From assembly GCF_011065895.1 (NCBI RefSeq), contig NZ_JAALCR010000029.1, forward strand, positions 1 to 64,000: DNA of 64,000 nucleotides, read 5' to 3'. Below are positions 17,683 through 26,789 of this stretch, one piece after another (position 1 is the first letter of the stretch; each line of letters starts with the position of its first letter). The position numbers were made by a program, and so were the translations under genes. This stretch comes from Paludisphaera rhizosphaerae (GTDB lineage Bacteria; Planctomycetota; Planctomycetia; Isosphaerales; Isosphaeraceae). Under the pieces are notes generated by a model. It searched no databases and had not been told where the DNA came from. It saw only the letters and a program-made list of their open reading frames with translations.

Positions 17683-18678
17683 ATGAGCGGGCTTTCGACA
17701 ATCACCGGAGGCGCAGGGTTCATTGGCAGCCACCTCGTGGAGTTGCTGACGAGCCTCGGCCGCGCCGTTCGCGTCGTCGAAAGACCTGGAGCGGACGTCA
17801 GCCACCTTCCGTCAGGGGTCGAGGTGCTCTTCGCCGACGTCCGTCGTCGCGAGGGCCTTGCGGACGCCCTTCGTGGCAGCCGGTTCGTCTATCATCTGGC
17901 CGCCAACCCCAACCTCTGGCTGCGGGACCGCCGCGAGTTCGACGCGGTGAACAACGTCGGAGCGGTCAACGTTCTCGACGCGGCACTCGAAGTCGGCGCC
18001 GAGCGTATTCTGCACACAAGTACGGAAAGCATCCTGACCAAAGAGAATGCTTCAGGACTGATCGACGAGGACGTCGAGATCGTCGAGTCTGACGCCGTCG
18101 GTCCCTACTGCCTCTCGAAACTCCGCGCTGAGAATCACGCGATGAAACTGGCCCGCGAAGGTCGGCCGGTGGTCGTCGCCAACCCGACCATGCCCGTTGG
18201 ACCGGGCGACCGAGGCCCATCGCCGCCGACCCGATTGATCATGGACTTCTGTCGCGGCGCTCTCCCCGCCTTCATCGACTGCACATTGAACCTCATCGAC
18301 GTCCGCGACGTCGCCCTCGGTCTATTGCGGGTCCTGGAAGTCGGCCGCCCCGGAAGACGCTATCTTTTGGGGGCGGCAAATCTCTCACTTGCCGAATTAA
18401 TGGCCATCCTCTCTCAGATCACGGGAATTCCCGCACCTCGCCGTCGAGTTCCATATGCTTTCGGCCTAGGATTTGCCTATCTCAGCGAGTTCTGGGCGGA
18501 CCATGTAACGGGAAAGCCCCCCAAAGCCTCCGTGACGGGAGTCAAACTGGCGCGTCGAATCATGCACTTTGACGTGTCACGCAGCCTTCGCGAGTTGGAG
18601 CTCACCCCGCGACCGATCGCTCGGTCGCTGGCGGACTCGGTCGCCTGGTTGCAGCTTCAAGAGAGGAACAACCGATAA
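17683..18678 (+). CDS. hpnA: NAD-dependent sugar epimerase, HpnA-like (hopanoid-associated)
   Basis: 331 residues from the ATG at 17683, preceded by GAGGG; earlier in-frame ATGs add a basic tail before the Rossmann fold. It is an extended short-chain dehydrogenase: TGGAGFIGSH near the N-terminus binds NAD, STES is the catalytic Ser/Thr region, and YCLSK holds the Tyr/Lys pair. The segment NPTMPVGPGD...FIDCTLNLIDVRDVA closely follows the pattern of HpnA, the epimerase linked to hopanoid biosynthesis. No squalene-hopene cyclase or other hpn gene lies nearby, so the assignment is by protein pattern only. A general NDP-sugar epimerase is the alternative. Confidence 0.72.
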   Translation: MSGLSTITGGAGFIGSHLVELLTSLGRAVRVVERPGADVSHLPSGVEVLFADVRRREGLADALRGSRFVYHLAANPNLWLRDRREFDAVNNVGAVNVLDAALEVGAERILHTSTESILTKENASGLIDEDVEIVESDAVGPYCLSKLRAENHAMKLAREGRPVVVANPTMPVGPGDRGPSPPTRLIMDFCRGALPAFIDCTLNLIDVRDVALGLLRVLEVGRPGRRYLLGAANLSLAELMAILSQITGIPAPRRRVPYAFGLGFAYLSEFWADHVTGKPPKASVTGVKLARRIMHFDVSRSLRELELTPRPIARSLADSVAWLQLQERNNR

Positions 18679-19045
18679 GAGCTAATACGATGTCTGAATT
18701 CTGATGCGGTTGATCAACATCAAACACCAAGACGTTCATGCTTCAACTATTTTGTTTGCTCAAACGTGCACGTCGCTGTTAAAAAGCAATTCTAAATCAG
18801 TTTGACGATGAAATTCGAGTCTTTTTGCGGAAGTCAGCTCACGGATTTGCTCGTGCCTCGCGTTGAAGGAATTGGGCCGCCAAACTCGCATCGAACGCGG
18901 CGAGATCGCGTCATCCCCGCACTGACGGGTGTTTTTTTCTGATGGATGAGAGAGTCCCGCCGGGTTTAGAATGATTTCTTCGGTCAATCCACCGCAGGGG
19001 TCGAACAATACCCCTCCGGTTGGAGTCGTTCCAGGATGCTGTCTC
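18679..19045. other. AT-richer intergenic region
   Basis: 367 bases with noticeably lower GC content than the flanking genes, especially 18690-18800. It must hold the 3' end of the HpnA-like gene and the promoter for the FHA pair. No gene is supported here. Confidence 0.4.
18916..18938 (+). terminator. Weak intrinsic terminator
   Basis: A 4-bp CCCG/CGGG stem with a 6-base loop is followed two bases later by seven consecutive T residues. The stem is short, but the T tract is rare in this GC-rich window. It lies 238 bases after the HpnA-like gene and about 110 before the first FHA gene. Confidence 0.35.
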
Positions 19046-19594
19046 ATGAACGCCCGTCTCGTGGCCCTTGACGACGGTCCAGACATTGACCTGAATCAGG
19101 CCATGGTCGTGGTCGGGCGCCATCCTGCGTGCGACGCGCGTCTGGATTCCCTCCGCGTCTCGCGCCATCACTGCTGTATGACCCACACGAACGGCGAACT
19201 GCTGATTCGAGATCTGGGAAGCACCAACGGAATCCGGATCAACGGCCAACGCGTGGAAATCGGCCGCCTGAAACCCGGCGACGAGTTGTCGATCGCCCAC
19301 ATTCGCTATCGACTCGACGATGGTTCGGGGCACGATAAGACGCTTGCGGATTCGTCGTCCGACCCCATCCGTGACGTGCGTGAGCCGGCTGAGGTCATGG
19401 TCCGGAACGGCGGTCGACCGACTTATCGACCTGATGAGAACGCCCTGGCTGCTGCCGTGCGCAAGATTTTGCCTCCCTCAGTTGCGAGCCGCTGCCGAAT
19501 CCAGGTGATCGTCCGGATGGACGACGACGACGAGCCGCCGCACCCGACTCCCGTCGGGATGTCGAGTTCCCAAGGCCAGGGGGCGTCGGAATGA
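19046..19594 (+). CDS. FHA-domain protein (first of a tandem pair)
   Basis: 182 residues from the ATG at 19046 (AGGA about 10 bases upstream); an ATG at 18971 would add 25 residues. A forkhead-associated domain spans about residues 3-85 with the phosphothreonine-binding landmarks GRHPACD, VSRHHC and LGSTNGIRING. The C-terminal half is a low-complexity tail without a recognised domain. FHA domains bind pThr peptides, so the partner is probably a Ser/Thr kinase substrate; planctomycetes have many such kinases, none of which is in this window. The stop overlaps the start of the next FHA gene (ATGA), indicating translational coupling. Confidence 0.85.
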   Translation: MNARLVALDDGPDIDLNQAMVVVGRHPACDARLDSLRVSRHHCCMTHTNGELLIRDLGSTNGIRINGQRVEIGRLKPGDELSIAHIRYRLDDGSGHDKTLADSSSDPIRDVREPAEVMVRNGGRPTYRPDENALAAAVRKILPPSVASRCRIQVIVRMDDDDEPPHPTPVGMSSSQGQGASE

Positions 19595-19968
19595 CTTTTA
19601 GGTTGACGCCGATCGTCAAGGGGAGTGGGCCGACGGTCGTGCTGCAGCGGCCGATCTACCTGGTCGGCCGGCATCCTGAATGCGACCTCCGGCTGGACCT
19701 TCCCAAGGTGTCGAGACGCCACTGCTGCATCGCCCTGGCCTACGATCGGCTCATCGTGCGCGACCTGGGGAGCCGCAACGGCCTGCGCGTGAACGGTCGC
19801 GAGGTCGTTGAGACGCAGCTCTTCCGCGGCGACGAAGTCGCGATCGGTCCCCTGATCTTCCGCGTCGAGCAAGACGCGGACGCCCCGACGAAGACGCCTC
19901 CAAGTCCTGCCCGCCCTGCCGCCGACCAACTGCCTGAGATCGACCTCGTCCCCCTCGACGACGTCTGA
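19591..19968 (+). CDS. FHA-domain protein (second of a tandem pair)
   Basis: 125 residues, almost entirely one FHA domain: LVGRHPECDLRLD, VSRRHCCIAL and DLGSRNGLRVNGREV. The domain is clearly paralogous to the upstream gene, sharing GRHP-x-CD-x-RLD and the unusual Cys-Cys after the RxH motif. Its ATG overlaps the preceding stop by four bases. A short acidic tail follows (EIDLVPLDDV). It would act as a small phosphothreonine-reading adaptor in the cytoplasm; its partner is unknown. Confidence 0.85.
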   Translation: MTFRLTPIVKGSGPTVVLQRPIYLVGRHPECDLRLDLPKVSRRHCCIALAYDRLIVRDLGSRNGLRVNGREVVETQLFRGDEVAIGPLIFRVEQDADAPTKTPPSPARPAADQLPEIDLVPLDDV

Positions 19969-20222
19969 TCTGCGGATGATGCACGCCCGCTCGCCGGGAT
20001 CATCCCCGCCAACAGTGCCGCTGTGTGGATTTCAACGGCCGCGGTGTTATAGTTCGAGAAACGGTTTACGATAGGATCAATGGGCCGTGCGCCCGTTCGC
20101 GACGTTTGGACTGCAACGTTGTGGCGATCCCCCAGTCCTTTCAGGATGGGGCCGCGTCGGAATCCGATTCGCACCGTCGATTTCGCCTCGCCGTCGCTGA
20201 CGTCATCCGAGAGGAAGAGATC

Positions 20223-21359
20223 ATGATGAAACGAACGATCCCCGCCCTGGGGCTGGCGATCGCCCTGTCCTTCTCTGCCCCTGAGTGCCGCGCGCAATGG
20301 GGCTACGGCGGCTACGGCGGCTACGGCGGCTGGGGCTGGGGCGGGTGGGGAATGGGCATGGGCGCCGGCTCCACTTACGCGGGGAGCGTCGCCCAGGGCC
20401 TCGGCACGTTGGCCATGGGCGCCGGCATCTACAACGAGCAGACGGCCGTCGCCAACTCGATCAACACTGACACCGTGATGCGGTGGAACCAGTACGTTTA
20501 CGAGTCGCAGAAAGAGGCGACCCGTCAGTATTACGGCCGTCGCGACAACAATCTCGCGAAGAACCGTGATGCGTACAACCAGAACATGGACCGCGTCATC
20601 AACAACCCCACCGCCCGAGACGTCCAGCAGGGCGACGCCCTGAACGCGGTCCTCGACCAGCTGGCCGACCCGCGGATCCCGCCCTCGGCGATTCGGAGCG
20701 TTGATGCACCGATCGACGCGAAGCTCATCCGCCAGATCCCCTTCGTCAACGCTTCGGAGGCGATCACCCTCAGCCTGGACGGCATCCGTCAGGCCGCGAC
20801 CTGGCCCAACCGGCTTCGCGAGGCTCGCTTCGAGCCCGAGCAGAAGGACTTCGAGAAGCTCGTCGCCCAGGCCCGCAAGGAAGACGAGGAAGGCGACCTC
20901 TCTCCCGATACCCTGTCTCAGCTCCGCGGCGTCGCCAAGCGGATCAAGGACAAGGTCACGGAGATGCCCCGGGGCAACAACCCCGACGACATCCAGGCGA
21001 TGAACTTCGCCAAGACCATCGTCGCCATGACCCGGATGCTGGAGAAGCCCAAGGTCGAACAGGTCCTCGACGAACTCAAGAAGATCGACAAGACGAGCCT
21101 CAGCGATCTGCTCGGCTTTATGCACACCTTCAACCTGCGGTTCGGTCCCGCCGAGACGCCCGAGCAGCGCACCGCCTACTCCGAGCTCTTCCCGGCCATG
21201 GACTCCGCCCGCGACAAGCTCCTGGCTCAGTTGAAGCTCCCGGAGGGGACCCCGAGCTACAAGGCTCACCCCCACGACTTCTTCTCGGCGATGAGCGGCG
21301 ACTCGGTCGAGGGCAAGCCCCGGCCCAACACCCCCGCCCCGCCGGCGCCCCAGCCCTGA
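20223..21359 (+). CDS. Exported protein of unknown function
   Basis: 378 residues from the ATG-ATG at 20223, which is preceded by GAGGAAGAG and opens a good signal peptide (MMKRTIPALGLAIALSFSAP, cleavage near CRAQ). The mature N-terminus is a Gly/Tyr/Trp-rich stretch built of repeated GYGG and WGWGG units, followed by a small-residue segment and a long, mostly helical charged region (about 120-340). The tail is Pro-rich. I do not recognise the family; similar exported Gly-Tyr-rich proteins occur in planctomycetes. A hairpin terminator follows directly, so it is probably a single-gene transcript. Confidence 0.75.
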   Translation: MMKRTIPALGLAIALSFSAPECRAQWGYGGYGGYGGWGWGGWGMGMGAGSTYAGSVAQGLGTLAMGAGIYNEQTAVANSINTDTVMRWNQYVYESQKEATRQYYGRRDNNLAKNRDAYNQNMDRVINNPTARDVQQGDALNAVLDQLADPRIPPSAIRSVDAPIDAKLIRQIPFVNASEAITLSLDGIRQAATWPNRLREARFEPEQKDFEKLVAQARKEDEEGDLSPDTLSQLRGVAKRIKDKVTEMPRGNNPDDIQAMNFAKTIVAMTRMLEKPKVEQVLDELKKIDKTSLSDLLGFMHTFNLRFGPAETPEQRTAYSELFPAMDSARDKLLAQLKLPEGTPSYKAHPHDFFSAMSGDSVEGKPRPNTPAPPAPQP

Positions 21360-21386
21360 TCCGGCTTGGTCGAGCGTAAACCACCA

Positions 21387-21420
21387 GCCCCGCCGCGAGC
21401 CTCTCGGTTCCCGGCGGGGC
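21387..21420 (+). terminator. Hairpin terminator after the exported Gly-Tyr-rich protein
   Basis: GCCCCGCCG and CGGCGGGGC form a perfect 9-bp stem with a 16-base loop, 27 bases after the upstream stop, followed by the pyrimidine-rich CTTCTC. It also lies just beyond the 3' end of the convergent DUF885 gene and may serve both. Confidence 0.6.
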
Positions 21421-21448
21421 CTTCTCATGCGCGGTGGAGTCAGCGAAT

Positions 21449-23212
21449 TCAACGCACCTCCAGCCCAAGCCTGGTCCGCGTCAGACTTGGCAGATGCTTC
21501 ACCGGAATCGTCCCCTCGGACAGGACGGCCTCGTGATACTTCGCCAGGTCGAACCTGTCGCCCATCTCCCGCTGGATCGACTTTCGCAGCCGGTAGAACG
21601 CCGTCCGCCCCACGAAGTAGGTCGAAAGCTGACAGGACGACTGCTTCGACCGGATGATCTTTCCCGTCGCCTCGCCGTCGGTCTGGAAGGCGCGGCCGAC
21701 GAGGAGTTCGCGAGCCTCGTCGTCGGTCATCCCCGCGCAGTGCATCTTGTTGTCGAGGATCGCATTGACCACAGCCCGAAGATAGAACTTCAACTGCTGA
21801 AGCCGCAGGGGGAGGCTGCCGCCCCCGAATCCCTGATCGAGCATCATCTGCTCAGTGTAGACGGCCCAGCCTTCGGCGAACGTCCCCGACGACAGCACCC
21901 GGCGGATGAAGCTCGGGCACCGGTTCGAGTATTCGAGCTGGACGTAGTGGCCCGGATACGCCTCGTGGATCGTGAGGACCTGAAGCATCGCCTTGTTGTA
22001 CTCGTGCAGGAAGCTCTCAGCACGCTCGGGGCTCCAGTCGCTCGGGGGCGGGCTGATGGCGTACTCGCTGGACCCCTTCGGATCGAGCGGCGGCGCGGGG
22101 TTGAGGTAGGCGACTGAATTGCCCCGCATGAACTCGGGCATCTCGATGATCCGGCACTGATCGGGTTCGGGGAGAGCCAGGATCTTGCGGGCCCGGATGA
22201 ATTCCTTGATGGCGGCGACGGTCCCCTTCGCGTCCGACACCAGCGTCTCGGCCGTCCCATGGTCGTCGCCGATCTTGGCAAGCACTCGCCGCGTCATCTC
22301 GCGGCGCCCGGCCTCGTCATCGGGAGGGACGACCACGCCGGGGAAATACTCGGCCCAGAGATGCCGGGCGAAGACGGCCATCTCGTTCTCAACGCGCGTC
22401 GCCTCGCTCTCGGCCTCGGCGAGGACCTCGTCGGCGGAAAGCCCGGCGTCCAGCTCGTAGTCGAGCTTCTTGACGAACTTCTCCCGGCCGATCCGCCACT
22501 CCTCGCCGCTCCGGGGGAGAACGTCGGCCTTGAGGAAGGCGACATAGCTCTTCAGAGCCTCAGCCAGCTTGGCGGCGGGGGCGGCCAGGTCGCCCTCGCC
22601 GGGCTTGTCGCCGGCCAGGACGAACAACTCGCCCTGGTAGAAGGAGACGGCCCCCTCAGCCTGACGGATGGCCGTCTCGACCTTCACGCGGGGAGGTTTG
22701 CCGATCGTCTTCCGGGCGGTCTCCAGAATCGCCGGCGCCTGCTCGATCCGCTTCTGGGCGTTCCGCTTGTTCACTTCGCGAGGGAGCGTGGACTGCGTCA
22801 GCAGCAGGTAGACGCTGCCGTTGACGTATTCGCCGTAGACGCGGGGATCGTCACGGAACGGGTCGAACGTCTCGCGAAGCCAGATCGACGACTCCAGGTG
22901 GCGGCGGAAGACGTCGAGATCGACCTTCCCCGCGGCCGAAAGCTCCGCGGGATTGATCTCCTTCTTGATCCGTTCGAGGGTCGTTTTCAGGAATTCGAGA
23001 TTGGACCGGCGCGACTCGGGGGAGACGTCGTCGAGGCGGTCGTCGTAGGCGTGCTCTCCAAGCTGGGTCGCCGTCGTGGGCTCGCGACGGAACGTCTCCT
23101 GGAGGAAGGCGGCGAAGAGCGACTGAAGACGGGCGTCCTCCGAGACCTCGCCAGCCCTGACCCCCGCACACGCCATGATGATCACCGCGGACGACACGAG
23201 CGGGCGTAACAT
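21449..23212 (-). CDS. DUF885-family protein, exported, metallopeptidase-like
   Basis: 587 residues, typical for DUF885. It has an N-terminal signal peptide (MLRPLVSSAVIIMACAGVRA). The family hallmark HEAYPGHYVQ is present at about residues 415-425; in related DUF885 proteins the His/Glu residues of this HExxPGH motif bind zinc and carry out peptidase-type hydrolysis, although few members have been tested. An early segment PTTATQLGEHAYDDRLDD matches the conserved N-terminal region. The gene is preceded by GGAG-type sequence and is convergent with the preceding exported unknown. Confidence 0.85.
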   Translation of the reverse strand: MLRPLVSSAVIIMACAGVRAGEVSEDARLQSLFAAFLQETFRREPTTATQLGEHAYDDRLDDVSPESRRSNLEFLKTTLERIKKEINPAELSAAGKVDLDVFRRHLESSIWLRETFDPFRDDPRVYGEYVNGSVYLLLTQSTLPREVNKRNAQKRIEQAPAILETARKTIGKPPRVKVETAIRQAEGAVSFYQGELFVLAGDKPGEGDLAAPAAKLAEALKSYVAFLKADVLPRSGEEWRIGREKFVKKLDYELDAGLSADEVLAEAESEATRVENEMAVFARHLWAEYFPGVVVPPDDEAGRREMTRRVLAKIGDDHGTAETLVSDAKGTVAAIKEFIRARKILALPEPDQCRIIEMPEFMRGNSVAYLNPAPPLDPKGSSEYAISPPPSDWSPERAESFLHEYNKAMLQVLTIHEAYPGHYVQLEYSNRCPSFIRRVLSSGTFAEGWAVYTEQMMLDQGFGGGSLPLRLQQLKFYLRAVVNAILDNKMHCAGMTDDEARELLVGRAFQTDGEATGKIIRSKQSSCQLSTYFVGRTAFYRLRKSIQREMGDRFDLAKYHEAVLSEGTIPVKHLPSLTRTRLGLEVR

Positions 23213-23475
23213 GGCAGCTCCCTTTCCTCGACCCGAGCGGGCCGGCTGAGAACCTTGTCAGAATTGATCCTGGATGGTAGAACGAGACGATACGATGAGG
23301 TGCGAAGCCCCGTCAAATTGAAGGCTCAGCCTGCGAACACGGCGACCTACTTGCGGGCTCGCCGTCCAGAAGACACCAGCCCTCCACCCTCCCGCCGGCC
23401 GCGCGAAGGGCCTCCGATTGACGGGAGGACCCGACGTCGCTTCCGTCGCCCCGGGCCGATTCACGACGAGTAACG

Positions 23476-24087
23476 ATGGCCGCGTTGATGTCATCGCAGG
23501 TTTTGCTCATCCGCCCCGGCGCGACGCTCTACGACGAGCAGAACCGCGTCCAGGGCGTTCTCGACATCCCCCTCAGCGAACAGGGCCGCTCCGAGGTCGA
23601 CCGGCTGGCCGAGCGCCTCGCCGCCCGTGGAGACGCTCCTCGCCTGGCGGCCCTTTACTGCGGGCCGGGGGAGAGCGTGGTTCGCACGGCCGAGATCGTC
23701 GGTAAGGCGTTGGGGCTGCGTCCCAAGCGGATCGATGAGTTCCGCAACCTCGACCAGGGGCTCTGGCAGGGCCTCCAGATCGAGGAGATCCGCCGTCGAA
23801 ACACTCGCCTCTTCCGGCAGTGGATCGACGATCCTCGGACCATTCGACCACCCCAGGGCGAGACGATCGAGGAGGCGATGGAACGCGTCCGGGCGGCCTT
23901 CCGCCCTCTTTTCCGCCGCCACCAGTCCGAGGCGTTCGGGCTGGTCGCCGGCGAGCCGCTGGGCCGCCTGATCGCCGCTTACCTGAAACGCGTCCCCCGA
24001 CTCCAGCTCGACGAATTCCTCCCCTGTTGCGGCTTCGAGCGGATCGAGGTCCACGCCGACGTCCTCGGCGGCAACGGCTCCTCTTGA
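23476..24087 (+). CDS. Histidine-phosphatase-fold protein lacking catalytic residues
   Basis: 203 residues with the overall pattern of a phosphoglycerate-mutase-like phosphatase (LLIRPGAT...RVQGVLDIPLSEQG...FRNLDQGLWQGL...). The catalytic RHG motif reads R-P-G, so the phosphorylated histidine is replaced by proline. The second histidine (normally VSHG) is replaced in LVAGEP, the Arg of the RAxxTA motif is missing (SVVRTAE), and the acidic Glu of the LxE motif is Asn. Enzyme activity is therefore not expected; a binding or regulatory role is more likely. It lies 66 bases upstream of accD and may be co-transcribed with it. Confidence 0.82.
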   Translation: MAALMSSQVLLIRPGATLYDEQNRVQGVLDIPLSEQGRSEVDRLAERLAARGDAPRLAALYCGPGESVVRTAEIVGKALGLRPKRIDEFRNLDQGLWQGLQIEEIRRRNTRLFRQWIDDPRTIRPPQGETIEEAMERVRAAFRPLFRRHQSEAFGLVAGEPLGRLIAAYLKRVPRLQLDEFLPCCGFERIEVHADVLGGNGSS

Positions 24088-24153
24088 CAAGATCGCCCCG
24101 CCGGTGTGACCTGGGGGCTCCCCTGCACCGTTCCTACAGGAGTAAGATCGCCC

Positions 24154-24999
24154 ATGGCCGCCAAAGGAGGACCCCTGCACGCCTGGCATGGGCATTTCGA
24201 AGCCAAGCGCGTCCCCGAAGGCGTCTGGATGCGCTGCGACGGCTGCGGCGCGACCCTCTTCCGCAAGCAGGTCGAGCAGAACCTCAGCGTCTGCCCGGAA
24301 TGCAACCACCACATGCCCCTGACGGCTCAGGACCGCATCCGCCAACTCCTCGACACCGACACCTTCGAGGACTGGTTCTCCGACCTCAAGCCGGCCGACC
24401 CTCTGGAGTTCGACGACCGCCGGCCTTACCCCGAACGGGTCAAGGCCGAGCAAGCGCGGACCGGGCTCAACGAGGCCGCACTTGTCGGCCAGGGCTTCAT
24501 CAAGGGCCGCCGCATCGTCTTCGGCATCACCGACAGCGGCTTCATCATGGGGAGCATGGGCTCGGTCGTCGGCGAGAAGCTGACCCGCGCCGTTGAGGAG
24601 GCCACTCGCCAGAAGCTGCCGCTGGTGATCGTCTCCGGCTCCGGCGGCGGGGCCCGGATGCACGAGGGGATCTACTCCTTGATGCAGATGGCCAAGGTCT
24701 CCACGGCTCTGGGACGCTATCGCTCTGCGGGGGGCCTGTTCATCAGCGTCCTGACCCATCCCACAATGGGAGGGGTCGCCGCCAGCTTCGCCTCGCTGGG
24801 CGATATCATCATCGCCGAACCGAAAGCCCTCATCGGCTTCGCCGGCCCCCGGGTCATCGAGCAGACCGTGCGCGAGCGACTCCCCGAGGGCTTCCAGACC
24901 AGCGAGTTCCACCTCCAGCACGGCTTCGTCGATCGGATCGTTCATCGCCGAGACCTCAAGAGCCTGATCGCCCAGCTCATCGACTTCACGACAGCCTGA
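24154..24999 (+). CDS. accD: Acetyl-CoA carboxylase carboxyltransferase subunit beta
   Basis: 281 residues from the ATG at 24154, preceded by AGGAG 11 bases upstream. AccD pairs with AccA to transfer the carboxyl group from carboxybiotin to acetyl-CoA, the committed step of fatty acid synthesis. The N-terminal zinc ribbon is complete (CDGCGATLF then CPECNHHM). The crotonase-like core carries [12 protein letters not shown] and the downstream [11 protein letters not shown], both conserved acyl-CoA/oxyanion elements. Its 3' end overlaps the convergent PIG-L gene by 14 bases. No accA or accBC is in the window. Confidence 0.95.
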   Translation: MAAKGGPLHAWHGHFEAKRVPEGVWMRCDGCGATLFRKQVEQNLSVCPECNHHMPLTAQDRIRQLLDTDTFEDWFSDLKPADPLEFDDRRPYPERVKAEQARTGLNEAALVGQGFIKGRRIVFGITDSGFIMGSMGSVVGEKLTRAVEEATRQKLPLVIVSGSGGGARMHEGIYSLMQMAKVSTALGRYRSAGGLFISVLTHPTMGGVAASFASLGDIIIAEPKALIGFAGPRVIEQTVRERLPEGFQTSEFHLQHGFVDRIVHRRDLKSLIAQLIDFTTA

Positions 25000-25774
25000 C
25001 AGTCTTCCCCCCCTTGCCGTCCTGTCCGAGCAGGTCGAGCAACAGGTTGTCGTGCGGGTAAGGATGGCCGAGGTACTGGCGGAAGCCCTCGGCCTTATCG
25101 ACGCCGATCTCCTTCCCGCGGACCTCGCCCCAGCGCTTCTGGCTCTCCAGGTACTCGTCGATCCCGTGCTGCCGCAGCAGCCACTCCCGCTGGCTGGCGT
25201 GGCAGGCGAGCATTTCACGCTTGGTCTCGAAGACGTCGGTCACGTCGACGTGGAAGGCCACCGGCAAGGGGCGACCGTCGCGGTCGATCCCTTCCAGTGA
25301 GTCGACGAAATACAGGTGGGGGATGTAGTCGATCGCCTTCGCCGGCTCCCACTGCCGGGTCGCGTAGTTCGGACAACCGGCCGCGAAGCAGGCGTCGCGA
25401 ACCAGCAGGCTGGTCATCTCGTGGTCGCAGAGGTAGTCGACCGGCGGAGCAGTCAGGATCACGTCGGGCCGAATCCGCCGAACGGCCTCCGTCACGCGCC
25501 GTCGCGACTCGTCGTCGTTAAAGATGGCCAGGTCCCGGAATTCCAGGCAGAGATACTCGGCCCCGATCAGGTCGGCCGCCGCCTTGGCCTCGGCGCGGCG
25601 GATGGCGGCGATCGCCTCGCAATCGTGCTCGGCGCTGCCGCAATCGCCCGGAGTCATCGTGGCGATCGTCACAGCGTGGCCACTCTTTAGGAGCAGAGCC
25701 AGAGCCCCCGCACACTGAAATTCGACGTCGTCGGGATGGGCGTGGATGGCCAAAATGCGCTTTTGTGTGTGCAT
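24986..25774 (-). CDS. PIG-L/LmbE family deacetylase
   Basis: 262 residues. The zinc-binding motif HAHPDDVEF lies near the N-terminus and the second metal ligand region appears as [10 protein letters not shown] at about residue 115. Members remove an N-acetyl group from GlcNAc-containing small molecules or lipids (for example in glycolipid, mycothiol or bacillithiol pathways). No mycothiol or bacillithiol partner gene is nearby, so the substrate is unknown. The start was chosen at [16 protein letters not shown], which gives the standard short N-terminus. Confidence 0.85.
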   Translation of the reverse strand: MHTQKRILAIHAHPDDVEFQCAGALALLLKSGHAVTIATMTPGDCGSAEHDCEAIAAIRRAEAKAAADLIGAEYLCLEFRDLAIFNDDESRRRVTEAVRRIRPDVILTAPPVDYLCDHEMTSLLVRDACFAAGCPNYATRQWEPAKAIDYIPHLYFVDSLEGIDRDGRPLPVAFHVDVTDVFETKREMLACHASQREWLLRQHGIDEYLESQKRWGEVRGKEIGVDKAEGFRQYLGHPYPHDNLLLDLLGQDGKGGKTVRLS

Positions 25775-25916
25775 CGGTGATGGGTCCGAATCCGTCGGCG
25801 GTGGAAAAAAGAACCGGCTCAGGGTACCCCAGGGAGTACGCCTAAAGCAAGAATCGGGATGATGTTGCGCTCCAATTCAGAAGTCCGTGCAAGGGATGGA
25901 TGGGTTGTAGCCGAAA

Positions 25917-25952
25917 AATGTATTGGCGTGCGCTAGACGACCGCTGTACATT
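25917..25952. promoter_or_regulatory. Inverted repeat upstream of lexA, candidate operator
   Basis: AATGTA (25917-25922) and TACATT (25947-25952) are exact inverted copies separated by 24 bases, centres about 30 bases (three helical turns) apart, and the right arm overlaps a TGTACA palindrome. They lie about 100 bases before the lexA start. LexA usually represses its own gene, but this does not match the Escherichia coli or Bacillus SOS boxes, so the role is a guess. Confidence 0.3.
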
Positions 25953-26054
25953 ACCCACAAAGGGCCAGGTAGTGATCGCCCGTCCGCTGCGCTTATTTCC
26001 ATGCCCCGACGGGCTGCCCGGCCGTCTTGCGACCCCACCCGAACGGAGCCCACC

Positions 26055-26663
26055 ATGGCCGACCTCGACTCGCTCACATCGCGGCAACGCGAGATCTACA
26101 GCTTCATCAGGAGCAAGATTCAAGGACGAGGCTACGGTCCCACGGTGCGGGAAATCGGTCTTCATTTTCAGATCAAGAGCCCTAACGGCGTGATGTGCCA
26201 CCTGAAGGCACTGCAGAAGAAGGGCTTGATCCACCGCGAGCCCAACATGTCGCGCGCGATCCAGCTTCTGGACGACCCCACCACGGCTCAGCCGGCGGGC
26301 GGGTTGAAGCTGGTGGGTCGGATCGCCGCCGGCCAGCCGATCGAGGCGATCGAGCAGGACGACGAGTTGACCTTTTCCGACTGGGTCGAGGACGGCGGCA
26401 AATTCGCCCTCCGGGTGACCGGCGAGTCGATGATCGAAGAGCACATCGCCGACGGCGACTACGTCGTGATCAAGCAACAGGACCAGGCTCGCGACGGTCA
26501 GATCGTGGCGGTCCGCGACGAGGACGGCGAGGCGACCCTCAAGAAGATCTTTCGAGACCGGGGACGCGTCCGCCTCGAACCGGCCAACCGCACCATGAAG
26601 CCGATCTTCCGCGATCACGTCGACATCCTCGGCGTGCTGGTCGGCGTCGTCCGCAAGTACTGA
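26055..26663 (+). CDS. lexA: LexA repressor (SOS response)
   Basis: 202 residues from the ATG at 26055. LexA represses DNA-damage genes and self-cleaves when activated by RecA. The N-terminal winged helix (LTSRQREIYSFI, TVREIG, KSPNGVMCHLKAL) is complete. The cleavage site is present as the Ala-Gly pair in RIAAGQPI. The catalytic Ser is in TGESMIE and the Lys in EATLKKI. Everything needed for autocleavage is thus present. Upstream in-frame codons before the chosen ATG do not add domain sequence. The next gene downstream is rnhA, 126 bases away. Confidence 0.95.
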   Translation: MADLDSLTSRQREIYSFIRSKIQGRGYGPTVREIGLHFQIKSPNGVMCHLKALQKKGLIHREPNMSRAIQLLDDPTTAQPAGGLKLVGRIAAGQPIEAIEQDDELTFSDWVEDGGKFALRVTGESMIEEHIADGDYVVIKQQDQARDGQIVAVRDEDGEATLKKIFRDRGRVRLEPANRTMKPIFRDHVDILGVLVGVVRKY

Positions 26664-26789
26664 CCGCCCGTCCGGCTTGACGGCGTCCGGCGGCGTCCGG
26701 ATCATCGAGGGCCGGTTGGGGGACGTCCCCCAGCTCGGCCCGTCGAACCGCCCCTTTGCGGGCGGACCTGGAAGGATCGCATCAAGCCC

